64,000 nt of DNA, from positions 104,840 through 168,839 of the forward strand of contig MU119315.1 of the NCBI GenBank assembly GCA_014904845.1. The letters run 5' to 3'. Numbering within the stretch: position 1 is the first letter of the stretch; each line of letters starts with the position of its first letter. A program made the translations under genes and the position numbers. The stretch comes from Acephala macrosclerotiorum. Taxonomy: Eukaryota; Ascomycota; Leotiomycetes; Helotiales; Mollisiaceae. Of the stretch, positions 48,401 through 59,699 are shown in pieces. The notes beneath the pieces were generated by a model that was not told the origin of the DNA, did not search any database, and saw only the letters and a list, made by a program, of their open reading frames with translations.

Positions 48401-49369
48401 TCAATGGGCATCCCGAATATGTTTCTCTACCGTCGAGTCTGACCAATTTTCCTCTTTCCTATAGAACGACGAACAGTTCAAGACAAAGCACCTCTCATGG
48501 ACGTACTCTGTCGCATGATACACATTATCGCCGCAATCGAAGCACACTTTATACTCTCCACAACCTAATGGGAAGTCCTGGTTATGCTTGTCCTTCCTCG
48601 CCTAATTGGGAAACCATTTCTCACACCAGTTGCACTGGACACGGTTCAAATTGACGTCCAGAGCTATGCTACCTTCAGCATCTTTCGCGACACGATTGAT
48701 GCGATAGTTATCAGTCGCGTTTTCAAAGGCCCAGACCCAGCTCTCGCGTGCCTGTTTTAGAAGTCGAGATCAGTGCGGAGCTCAAGGGCGAGTCGTTTGT
48801 ACAGTCTGCACATGTTATACCACTGCTGATAGTACAGGAACAGCTGTTGCAATATGACATTGTGGCAAATGGAGTTTCGCGTAGACTGTGCACACAATTA
48901 TCAGAACAATTCAAGCTGTAGTATTCATTGCCAACGCTCACTGACTTTGGACCCGTGATGGCTCTTTATTGCCAATCTGCAAAACGGAATGACCGAGTCG
49001 GAGAAATGGTTCTTTAGTGTTGAGGTATTGAGGTATTTAAGGCACTTCAAGAGTCAGGGAAAGCTTTCTAGCCTCATCTTGCGGTATTTGAACAAACAGG
49101 CAGCATAAGAACGATCAACTACTCACGAGGCTGCAGCTTCGACACTCGGTTCGGGCTTTCCCTAACAGTTGGATAAGTTTCAATGTGAACGAGCCGAAGT
49201 AAAACTTCAACTTAGTGAGTCGATCAGGAAGAGAGAGGGCGGTCTGCATATATCGAAGAAGCTGAACAGATAAACAGGGCAAACGCGGGATGTGAAGCGG
49301 GGCTGCATTGTCTCTTTCACCGATTACCACATTGCGAATCCTGATCAACCGCAAGACTGTATAGCACAA
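48401..49369 (-). pseudogene. Decayed gene with Cys/His-rich (zinc-finger-like) C-terminus
   Basis: On the minus strand, a coding-like piece at 49369-49120 (LSLPDRLTKLKFYFGSFTL...) ends at a GTGAGT donor. A second piece near 48960-49010 reads KNHFSDSVIPFCRLAIKSHH. A third at about 48870-48760 reads ILQQLFLYYQQWYNMCRLYK and on to ELRTDLDF. There the frame must shift by one base near 48760 to continue as KQARESWVWAFENATDNYR, then VQCNWCEKWFPN. A TAG at 48602-48604 interrupts, after which the same frame gives CGEYKVCFDCGDNVYHATEY, then RCFVLNCSSFYRKEENW and a TGA at 48401. The Cys/His spacing suggests zinc binding, but I do not recognise a named family. A one-base loss and a CAG-to-TAG type stop mark it as a broken gene. 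Confidence 0.5.
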
Positions 49370-49999
49370 GCCATCTCACGCCTTGCAGGTACAAAATTTA
49401 TCCTATACTAACATGTATTGGGTCCTATGCTCTAAAACTAATCCGATATCCTCGACAGCCTAGGCGATGAACTTTGATACGCCACTTGACTCAAACAACC
49501 CAACGCCCGTTCTGAACCATGCTGTCAATCTATCACTACCATAAAACGCTATCTCATAGCTCGTATTCAGGTATAAAGAAGCTGCCTAGTTCAGCAGGGA
49601 GGGGCAAAACTAGGTTTGTCGACACAAAGGGCGGCGAATAATAGTAAGAGGTGTGCACTCCAGTCTCAGCCTCATTGTTGTTTCAACTGAGGGAATTTTC
49701 TGTCCAACGCATCGTCAAGGATGTAAGGATGCAGACAAACTTTTATAGTTGAGGAGGGGTAAGATTCCCAATATGATGTAAAAGAAATATCTGCTAATGG
49801 AAAAGGCACGACTTCCACCGAATGATGAAACAATCAATCACTACCTGGATCAGAACTACCAATCTAAGAGACATCCCTGCGAAGCGAGAAACCCTGTGGA
49901 CGGATTCGAGGACTTCGACGTCTTCGTTCTGTCAATCTATCAAATCTAAAAGACTGCAACCTCATCATAAAAATCCTCGTCGTAGGTGAAAGAAACAAA
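49370..49999. other. Intergenic, no gene recognised
   Basis: No frame of coding character. It presumably holds the upstream parts of both flanking decayed genes. Confidence 0.4.
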
Positions 50000-50585
50000 A
50001 TGTTACCGGTGAGAGATGTCCAGGGCCGAATTTACCACGTCGGAAGCAAGCCAGAATGCTTGGAGCTGGGTCTTTCTCCTCCAGTTGGCCTAGACTGTGG
50101 GCGTGACCGCATGGATTTAGTCTTAGATATTGTGCCGAGGAAGGTAGATCATGTGAAATGCATGATAGTAAGCGCGCAGACTGTTGGCAGTCATCTACTA
50201 ACTCTTTCAGTTCACCTCGAAATCGGAGGATAGCAGCGAGTATGTCCCTATATCCCCAACACGAAAGAAAGGCTATGCAATCCAGCCTCGGTCTCAAACC
50301 CATTTTGGGTGGTACCATGGAAAGTTTGGGCGATAGATCCCTACGCTAGCACCTCCTCTATACTTGAAGATTGACTCGTACTACGAGATACCTATACACA
50401 TGTTGGATGCAGTCCCAGATTGTTCAGGCGAGCCTTTGATGATTGAAGCTAAACATCAAGGGTGTTTAGCAGAGCTTCGAGATCACATTCGACGCCGTGA
50501 TCGGTTTCGTGAAGGCCAGAAGCTATGCCATATGACGGAGATACAACCTTTGGATGGGATGGTGTTTGAAGCCTTGTTCCTATGA
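50000..50585 (+). pseudogene. Small two-exon gene of unknown function with an in-frame TAG
   Basis: Exon 1 (50000-50167) reads MLPVRDVQGRIYHVGSKPEC and on to DIVPRKVDHVKCMI. A 43-nt intron (GTAAGC, TCTACTAACTC branch point, TTTCAG) leads to exon 2 (50211-50585), which reads FTSKSEDSSEYVPISPTRKK, then QTHFGWYHGKFGR. A TAG at 50334-50336 follows. The same frame then continues for 83 sense codons (IPTLAPPLYLKIDSYYEIPI ... MVFEALFL) to a TGA. A CAG-to-TAG change would explain the interruption. I found no intron phase that skips it. If the stop is real, only about 97 residues are made. Family unknown, and no catalytic motif is visible. Confidence 0.5.
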
Positions 50586-52174
50586 AGACATTGCAATTCT
50601 TATATCGGATCCAACGACTTTGGGTTTCTGGTATCATATCGCAGAACACTCTACCCGCCGTCCCCCAGGGCGCCCCTACAAGCTTTGCGAGTATATCTCT
50701 ACTCAATAATCAGATATCGCCCAGCCTTATTTAACAAAACTATTAACGTAAGTCTACGTGATACCGGGTATTCCAGCATTATTTAGTCAGATTAGAGGTC
50801 ACGAAATTCACGAATCGAGTGGGATACAGCAATGCAGAGAGTAAATGTCTAATATATTATAACCTATGATCAGCAAACTTGATTGTGAATGCTCGAAATA
50901 TAGTTTCCTACTCTAGATCCTAGAGAATCCTAGAGAAAGGAAGATCGTTGAAATTCAAATATCAAGGTGAGTCAGCCATTTTCTCACGCAGCTGCTCATC
51001 GTACTCCTCTTCGATGCACCGGTCAAAGTGATTTTCCAAGAAATAGCCCTTGCTTTATGGCGTCTTTGTAAAAAGTGCTATCGACTTTTAGTGTTTGATT
51101 GAGATGTATCTATCTTTTGTGTGCTTACCAGTCTATGAGGTTGCTAGAGCCCTCGAATTGATCCACAGCCTCCTGGGTTTGCTTACGTCGTTCCTGTATC
51201 TCGTCAATAATTGTTGCACACCACTCATCTAACACTTCCCAATCCCCGATCCCCGACTAATCCCACCATGCACACTCGTGAGTACAGTAGGTCTCGCTTC
51301 AATCGCCGAAAAAGGACACTGAACACTTGGAGGAATGATCTTCAAGATTACTTGCTACTAAACCCCTACGAGACCCTCTACCGCGCCGAACAAGGTCGCC
51401 GATTTTGGCATTCTGCCCCAAATACGATAACTTCACGATATCACTAATGACCAACAAATAAATTATGCAAAATAAATTATTTATATGTTTGACGATTTCT
51501 CGAAAATCAGATTTGAAGGTTATAGTCATTATAACACATTGATAAGCGAGAAATTCAAATTTGAATAGGGGAGATTTTGGTGCTCTCGCTTGTCAAAATC
51601 AGCTATATTTTTCGGCGCGCGGTGGAGGCCTTCGTAAACCTAAAGTGCACTAGTTTGTTTATTCGTATGATCTCACTTCGTTTACTTCCGCCATGATCTC
51701 GTGAAAGCTCTTCATATTCCTTGTCCAGTGTTGCCCGGTCTCGATTATCGTCGGTTATAAGGGGAAGAAAATGAACCATTTTTAAGCGAGGAATTTTGAG
51801 ACCGCGAGTCTGGCTCTGATAAATACGAGAATTGCGTTTTTGTATCATTTGGCTTGAAATGATCGCTTTGTAATTATTAAGCTCTTCTCCAAAATCCCTG
51901 ATAGATAAAACTCATTTTCAGCCCTTTCTTAGGCAGAGGCGAGGAATGGTTCAATGCCGCGCGCCTTCGAGCGAATAAACTCCGACCACCGACGACCCTT
52001 CTTACTTATCAACCACCTGCGCAGCTCTCCCAAACTCTTGCGGCAGCTTCTTGGGCAATGCATTGATCGCCTTACCTCACCCGACCCTCGATCACAACTT
52101 ATAGCGGTCATCCCATTGCCATTGACGCATAACTCAAGTACCTCTCCCATCACGACCAGGTTCGAATTGCCAAT
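50586..52174. other. 1.6-kb intergenic region upstream of ERG9
   Basis: Short frames at 51211-51447 (plus) and 51603-51848 (minus) are lysine/arginine-rich but show no domain or splice continuation, so I do not call them. The last few hundred bases must include the squalene synthase promoter. No repeat is recognised. Confidence 0.4.
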
Positions 52175-53743
52175 ATGGGGATCTTAGGCCAGGTCCTGTA
52201 CTTTGCGGTGCATCCCAACCAATTAAGATCTTTAATACAGTGGTTGGTATCCCTAAGAAAGTGCAGAGGCATACAAGAAGGCTAATATGCCTATAGGAAG
52301 ATGTGGCATGAACCAGCTTACACTCGGGATCCCTCCAAGGAGTCAGCAACGCTTAAGGATTGTTTCAAATGGCTCAAGATGACCAGTCGGAGCTTCGCCA
52401 TGGTTGTTCAAGAACTCAATCCTGACTTGGTTATCCCGGTGGTCATGTACTACTTGGTGCTGCGAGGACTAGATACCATTGAGGATGACATGACAATATC
52501 TCTGGAGGAGAAGGAGCCATTACTGCGCAACTTCGAGACGGTTCTTGAAAAGGATGGCTGGACTTACGACAAGAATGGACCTAACGAGAAGGATCGAGAG
52601 CTTCTCGTACATTTCGACGACGTGATCACAGAGTTCAAGCTCATTGACCCGAAGTATAGGGACACCATAAAGGACATCACGCACAAGATGGGAAACGGCA
52701 TGGCTGACTATGTCAAAAATGCGGAGCACAATATCAATGGCGTCAACACGATTGAGGAGTACGAGCTATATTGTCATTATGTTGCAGGGCTCGTGGGAGA
52801 CGGATTGACGAGGTTCTTCGTCGAGGATGGTTTCGCGGATCCTGCTTTAAGCAATCGGCCTGAGCTTGCGGAATCGATGGGCCAATTTCTACAAAAGACA
52901 AACATTATCCGCGACGTACGAGAGGATTTTGATGACAAAAGGCGGTTCTGGCCCAAGGAAATCTGGTCAAAGCACGTGGACAAGTTTGACGATCTCTTCG
53001 ATCCCAAACACCGAGAAGCAGCGCTCACTTGTAGCTCGGAGATGGTTCTGAATTCTCTCAGACATGCTGAGGAATGCCTCTTCTATATGGCGGAAATCAA
53101 AGAACAGGGCGTCTTCAACTTCGTAGCTATTCCCCAGGTGATGGCTATTGCCACATTGGAGCTCGTCTTCCTGAACCCCCGAATCTTCGAGACTAACGTG
53201 AAGATCACGAAAGGTGATACGGCTCAGTTATTGATGGAATCATCGCAAAATCTGCGAACAGTCTGTGCGGTCTTCAAGAGATACATTCGACGGATACATA
53301 AGAAGAACACCCCAAAGGATCCCAATTTTCTCAACATCAGTATTGCTTGTGGCAAAGTTGAGCAATTTATCGAATCTCTCTATCCTTCGCAGGATCCAAA
53401 GGTTCTTGCTCAATTGGCCAAGGATGGTGGTAGTGAAGTAGTAGTCACCGACAAGGCCAAGGCTATCGATGATCAGGCGAAGATCGATGTCTTCTACCTC
53501 CTACTTGCTTTGTTGGGGACGCTATTCTTCATTTCGGCGATCATGGTAAGTCGTCGTTCAGTTTCTCGGCACAATCTGCTAACATCAACCAAGATTGGAA
53601 CTGCGTGCTGGGCCGGAGCGAGGTTCGATGTGGCTCTTAAAGAACTCACAAATGGAAACATATTCCCCAACAAGGAAAAGATTCTGGATACCCAACAAGG
53701 CAATGTCATAGGAGGTCCTCCCATCGCTCATGGAGAGCTATAA
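52175..53743 (+). CDS. ERG9: Squalene synthase (farnesyl-diphosphate farnesyltransferase)
   Basis: It condenses two farnesyl diphosphates to squalene at the ER membrane, the first committed step of ergosterol synthesis. The exons are 52175-52242, 52297-53545 and 53594-53743, giving 488 residues. Exon 1 supplies [20 protein letters not shown], the expected N-terminus. The first intron has a GTTGGT donor and a GCTAATA branch point. The second (53546-53593: GTAAGT, CTGCTAACA, AAG) is 48 nt, in frame and without a stop, so retention would add 16 residues. Landmarks are DTIEDD (82-87), the first Asp-rich motif; GDGLTRFF (190-197); and [14 protein letters not shown] (221-234), the second Asp-rich motif. 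A C-terminal membrane anchor ([18 protein letters not shown]) ends exon 2. All key residues are present. Confidence 0.95.
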
Positions 53744-54854
53744 TATTTGTGCCGTAGGTCAGATCTGCTTACCCTCAACTGTTTATGACCGATGCTCTAG
53801 CGTTTCTTCTTCACAGATGGGAAATGTAATGTTAAATCGGGGACCATAGTATGTATATAGCTATTACTGTAATTTCTGGGTGCAACGGCTTTAATCCTCT
53901 GCTTTGAAGCCAAGTAATTAGTCTCTTCATGGAAGCTAAACGAAGGCAACAGTATCTTTTATCTCCTGCCCACTGAGAAGACAATCTACAACTTCAACAA
54001 TCTGGTGGAAGCAAGACACCAGCCAATAGCATCCAAGCATCCAAGAAGCCCGGTAGAACACCCTCAGCATTGCGAAGCTCTAAAACTCGCCCTAGGTAAT
54101 CACCCTTGCCGCCCGGTACGCCCTCCTTCCTCAAGAGCGCATAGACCATGCACATGTGAAAGTAAAAATTGGGGATGCACCAAAGTCCATTTCCGTCTTT
54201 AGACCCGAGCAGTCGCTGCTTTAACCTGAGCTGGGCCTTAGGTCCTGAGCAGGCTGATGAGTCAGCTAGATGTTGTTCAGGGAATCCGTTTCTGGCACCT
54301 TTGCGAATCGGTTATAGTTTCCATATTGTTTAAAAACAAATCTTGCTGATGCCTATTGGCTCAGAACACAACCACTACTGCGAACCTATCAACATGTTGT
54401 AATGACGTTGAGTAGGGAATCGATTCTTGCTCCCTTGTCCACCTTAGTAAGAATGCCGCACAGAGCCCATTTTGTATCCTTGTCAACACGAGCCGCACGA
54501 AACACACTCGGGCCAAAAACATCCAGTGATCCAGAAGGGGCGTGGAGCGGACTAACCTAACATGGAACCGCAATCACGTGAAGGTTCCTCCTTCGGAATT
54601 CGGTCAATCTTATGACCGTCCTTGGCAGAATCGTCGCAACGGGACCTTTCGTTGACCGCTAAAACGCCTTTTCTCCAAATTGCCGTAACACGAGCCCTGG
54701 TGACTCTGGGAGGGGTTGGTGGCGGGGCCACCAACCGGTCATTTAAATACCTCAGCCAGCCACGAGACTCCCGCATCAGTACGGTGACACGAAGTTGGTG
54801 GCATTCTCTCTGTATGGACGATACATACCTGGTGAAGGCCTTCAATAAGGCACG
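53744..54854. other. Intergenic region with one dispersed repeat
   Basis: It holds the ERG9 3' UTR, a repeat at 54160-54305, and the upstream region of the ankyrin gene. Frames here on both strands are short and featureless. Confidence 0.45.
54160..54305 (-). repeat. Dispersed repeat, member 3 (inverted relative to 10521)
   Basis: On the minus strand it carries GGTGCCAGAAACGGAT, TGCTCAGGACCTAAGG, AAAGCAGCGACTGCTCGGG and AGACGGAAATG, in the order seen at 10521-10680. It is diverged and non-coding. Confidence 0.55.
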
Positions 54855-57800
54855 ATGGCAGAGAAAATGTCCACTGAGCTGCAACCCATTCAGCCCATTC
54901 AGCCCATTCACCCCGTTGAAGAGGCGGCAAGATTGCCAGGTTGTGGTAGTCATGAAGCATCTGCCTGCGAGTTGAGACCGCTGGTGAATCGTCCCCGCTT
55001 TACTTTCGTGGACTTAAGAACCAGGAACCTCAAAAGTTTACAGGAGCAGCGCATTATGTTAGTCTTGCTCTTCTTGTTCCTTGGCCTTGCCTCTGCTTTC
55101 ACTGTGGCAGATAACAGCACCTCGGTCAATGACAACTTTTCAAATGGCCTTTTCAACGATTTAGGTCGGTTTTTCCATCCTTCTCTCCTTGCTGCGGTTG
55201 TTGGCTAAAGAAGCTTGTATCTAAGAAATTGATCACAGCTCCGCTCCTCGCGTTGTTTGGCGAACAGGTGACGCTGCAGTTCCTGAGTCACAGTACCTCA
55301 TGGGTAGAAAATCTTATCTTCGCACTCTTGCCAATAGGCATATTAACCACCGTGGTCTCTGCCATTCGAGTTGGAGGAAGCCGATGGCTGAAGGCTGTTA
55401 TCGGGAGGGCCAGAGAGCCCGAAGCAGTGGCAGAACTTGAGCTAATGAGGTGAGTAGTAGCGGCGCCGCAGACGTCTGATATTTACAATGATTATTTGCT
55501 TACCTCACATACCCCTAAAGCTCGACATCACCAGATATCTGCGAGCTGTGGAATGGACACGGCATTGTTCGAGTTGCTGGGGCGCCGTCGATATTAGAGC
55601 TGATATGTCGTAACGTCGACAGTACCGAAAAGTTAGATGCTAGCTCCGCGGAGGTCTACACTCTCGAAACTGCCAAACAATGTGGTTTATATATCTTGAA
55701 ATCAGGTGCCAATGATTCTGAATCAGCTTCTGGCAAGAACCATACTGCTGGCCAAGAAAAGTCGCGCAGAGGGTCCACGAGTGAGCCATCCTCAAGTCAA
55801 TCAAGGTTACCACCAAATCTTTTCTTGAATATATCTGGCGGCGCTGTCTCCGCCCGAGAACTGGTCCTTGTAGCCACGATTGGCGCATTCTTGCAATTAG
55901 GAGTCCTTGTGTATTATGGATTGATAACGGTACCTACAAAGACCCGATTGATTTCCAGTGTGCTGCCATATGCCATGCCGTTTACCGTTGTGGGCAACCT
56001 CGGAGTTTTGTTGGGAGTATATATCTGTGCACACGTTGTCGAGGCGAGCACAGATGAGGAGGTTTGGGAAAGCATTAGCCCAGAGAAGCAGTCTTTTCGA
56101 ACTATGTGGCTCCAGCGTGGTCAAATCGTCGGCGATCAGGTCTTCAGATCCTTTGCAATTTATGATACTCTGAATCAGCAAGTAATCAGAACTTCACGGA
56201 AGACGCCGCACCTAAAGAGGCTAGAGATTTGGACATTTGTGGGCTCGGCCTTGACCGTGATAAGTAAGTTAAACAGTTGAACCACTTTAAAAAGCTGAAC
56301 TGAGAATCTTTGTTGCAGGTTTCATCTTCCAATTCATCGGGTACTCATTATTCAATCTTGCCACCTTCTGTGCTAATATCTTACAGACTGCGAGCAATGC
56401 ATTGGTCAGCTTCCGTTGCCCAGCTACTAGCAACTATTATTATGACAGTTCTAAGGGTCGTAATTCGTCGAAACCTTTCTCTGGTGCCAAAAACCCAAGA
56501 ATTTCCCACTGGTTATGAACTCGACGTCATGGCCAAAAATATCAATCTATGTCAAGATTGGAAGGTTTTCGCTACTCCTGTTTCAGATCCTTATCTAGAA
56601 AAGAGACGCACCCCTGAGGTCTCCTGTCGTGCTTCCCGCGTTTTATACACGAGAATTAAACTCGCTGAGCTTTCTGGGTGGCCAAGCGAATTTCCAGAAA
56701 TAGTCGACCAGCTTGTCCAAGCTATTCAAGCTTCAATAGATCACATTTTCACGGCTAAAGGAGATATCATCATAAAAAAAGAATTTCAGCACAGAGCAGA
56801 GTTCGAATGGATTTTGCCCATTTTAGTTCGGACAACTTCGATCGAGGAAGAGGGAGAGCTAAGGATCATCTTAAGGCGAACGAACATCGACAACAAATGG
56901 AGTCTGTGGCAAGTGAGAAGAGAAGAACTGGAGGCCGTGCTTTCACTCTGGATGTCGCATTTCTCGCAATCTTTGACCTCAACCAGCATGCAGAATCTGT
57001 GGATCCTTGGTCCCAATAGCGACTTCCACCGTATCATTTATGACTGGTGGATATATAGGGGAACACAAAAGGTCCAGATCCCGAAACTAGATGACTTCTG
57101 CCTCAGTTCTAACCTCGACGAGAGTCGGGTTTTTGATCTACAAGGACCACTAGCCGTCGAAAAGGAGGCAACCGTGGGGGTGGATGGACGACTAGGGGTT
57201 GTGACTAGAGCCAGCTTACACAAAACATGCGGCCAATATTTGCTGGCATGTTTTTTGAAGAGCGTGGTTAACGCCATAGATAAGCTCGAGGGGAAGGCAC
57301 ATGTCGCTCCAGGATCAGGTTCAAACCAGTTCATCTTAGTCAGCGACAGCATCAGAGGACTTGCGGAAGCCGTACAGCAAAGTGGATTGGTCTCAAGCGA
57401 GGATTCATACCGGCTGCTGATACCACCCCTCTGCGATGCAGACATGCTTCAAGATCCCTTCGAGATTCTGGAGGATGTTGTAATTGCATCTAAAGCCCAG
57501 ATTGATGCAGCGAGTCAGTTGAACCAACAGCCATTATCCGATAACACGTTTTGGCGTCTCATTTATCTCTGCAACAGGAAAGCAAAATTGCTGAGCGATA
57601 AGGAACGATGGGCTGATGCGGGTCGAACATTCATTCATCTCATCGATGTCTTAAGCAATGCTCTTGGCTCGCAAGATGACTCTACCATTCGGGCAAGGGA
57701 GGCGATGAAACAATTTGCGACCGAGTTTGTATATTCACCAATCGGCACAGAACCAGAACATCCAGTGCGGCGAAAGCAATTGACTGAACCATTCCGACTT

Positions 57801-59153
57801 CATGCAGCTGCCGCTAAAGGGTATCTTGACCTTGTTTTTGAAGGACTCCAAGATGGGATTGGAGTAGACACATGGAACGATGAGCACGAAACACCTATCA
57901 GCCTGGCTATCAAAGGCAATCACTTAAACATTGCTCGGCTGCTTATTTTCTATGGTGCACCGGTTGACCACGAGCTCCTTTACAGTGCCGTTGAGAATAA
58001 GAGCGGCCTCTATCCCATAGGCGATGAAATGGTCCGCATCCTGCTGTTGAACTTAGTGGACAAAACCGAGTTGCTGTTCGAGGCATCCGAAAAGGGTTAC
58101 TATGTCATAATGGAATTGCTTCTTGGCATAGGAATCGATACAACCGTCAAAGACAGCAACGGTTTCATGCCACTGGACATCGCCTCTAAAAATGGTAGTG
58201 CGAAGATGGCTAAGATTCTGATAGATCATGGAGCAGAGGTGACAACGAGAGGGCCAAATGGGCAATCGCCGCTGCACCTGGCAGTCGAGAATATGAATCT
58301 TGAGACAATCAATTTCCTCGTTGAGGCTGGTGCTCATCTCTCGGCCAGAGATGGGAGCGGGCGAACTCCATTACACACAGCAGCTCTTATTGGGTCTAGA
58401 GATATAGTCCAGTATCTTGTGGATAAAGGAGCAGACCTGGATGGAAGACAAGAAGACGGCCAGACGGCTCTCCACCTTGCTGCTATGAAAAATCAAGAGG
58501 AAGTCGTTCGATGGTTGATCGATCATGGAGCCGACCAGAATGCAAAAGACAAAGACCAGTTGACAGCACTCCACCTAGCGGCTCGTAATTGCTTCGAGGG
58601 AGTAATCGAGATATTGTCCAAAGACAAAACCAATTTAATAGCCAGGGATAAATATGGGAGGGATAAATATGGGCAGGATCCTCTGGTCGTCTCTGCACGA
58701 GAGGATGGCCGAGAATCTGTCGTCAGGATCTTTGTCGAACGAGGTGCTGACTTGGGGCTGCGGGACGTTTCTGGGCGAGGCGCATTGGAATATGCGGCGC
58801 AGAGCGGACATGAGGCAGTGATAAGACTGCTGATCGATAGGGGTGCCCCATTACGCAACAAAGATGGCTTTGGACGTATGGCCTTACATTATGCGTCGCT
58901 GGGGGGGCATGTGGCTACAGCAAGCCTACTCATCGAAAAGGGCGTGGAGGTCAACGCATTAGATAAGGACGGTTGGACGGCGTTACATTATGCTAGCCGG
59001 AAAGGCGACAGTGTGCTTCAACAGGTGCTTCAGGAAGCTGGTGTGGATCTTTTGCACAAGGATCGACTAGGCCATACGGCCGAGTTCTATTATAAAGATG
59101 GAGGGGAGGCGAACTTTTGGACCCGAGCTTTACCTCCGCCATACCCAGCTTAA
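54855..59153 (+). CDS. Large membrane-anchored ankyrin-repeat protein, five exons
   Basis: The exons are 54855-55164, 55239-55449, 55521-56263, 56319-56340 and 56387-59153; all phases agree, giving 1350 residues. The N-terminal half contains about six hydrophobic segments, including LVLLFLFLGLASAF, FALLPIGILTTVVSAI, LVLVATIGAFLQLGVLVYY, VVGNLGVLLGVYICAHV, WTFVGSALTVISFIFQFIG and AQLLATIIMTVLRVVI. The order LAPLLALFGEQVT, SAIRVGG, ICELWNG and LRAMHWSASVAQLL is characteristic of a widespread uncharacterised fungal family. About eleven ankyrin repeats fill residues 895-1335 (PLHLAV, PLHTAA, ALHLAA, ALHYAS and similar). Exon 4 is only 22 nt. Intron 1 uses a GTCGGT donor. Function is unknown; an integral membrane scaffold is the natural inference. 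Confidence 0.85.
58644..58673 (+). repeat. 15-bp tandem duplication inside the ankyrin array
   Basis: AGGGATAAATATGGG occurs twice in a row, adding five residues (DKYGR/DKYGQ) to one repeat without breaking the frame. The two copies are identical, so the event is recent. Confidence 0.85.
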
Positions 59154-59699
59154 TAGCAGGTTAGCGCCGTTTGTTTCTAAAACTCCCTTCAACTGTGCTT
59201 CTTATCCATGCATTGTGATCATATCAAATCCCCCAAAAGTTAATAGGGAAGCTCAAATGCATTATTTGCCAATATTACCAAGACATTTAATATTTAAATG
59301 AAGTAGTTTTATTAGAAAGGAGACATTGACAAATTGAACGGCTATTTACTGAATCCGCCCAGGTGGATTTGCGCTTTACCAGATCAGCCTAATGTCCCCC
59401 CTGAACACAGTCATGTAGAGTTGGCAGTTTTTGCATGACAGAACCGAATGGTAAGTAAATCATGATTGCTTACTGGGAGATTAGGAATATGACTGAGCAA
59501 CTTAAGCGGAGGGTGAGGCAAGTGTGAGTAGCGTTTAAGAGTAGAGTGGCGATGCTAATTAACCGCGTTTGAAAGGAAATCAAAAAAAGTCGTTTGGGAT
59601 TATTAAAATAATTACCTTATTTTGCGTGCTCGCTAAGCTACGCACACGTGACCACTCTCCGCTTTTCTTCTCCGCGCTTTATTTCGCGTTTATTATTTT
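59154..59699. other. 3' region of the ankyrin gene and transition to AT-rich DNA
   Basis: No gene is seen. Composition is normal to about 59690 and then drops abruptly to AT-rich. The edge contains CTACGCACACGTGACCA. Confidence 0.45.

Noticed and set aside
51211..51848. Basic 78- and 81-codon frames upstream of ERG9
   Set aside because: No domain or splice partners, and a low-complexity basic composition; no support beyond length.
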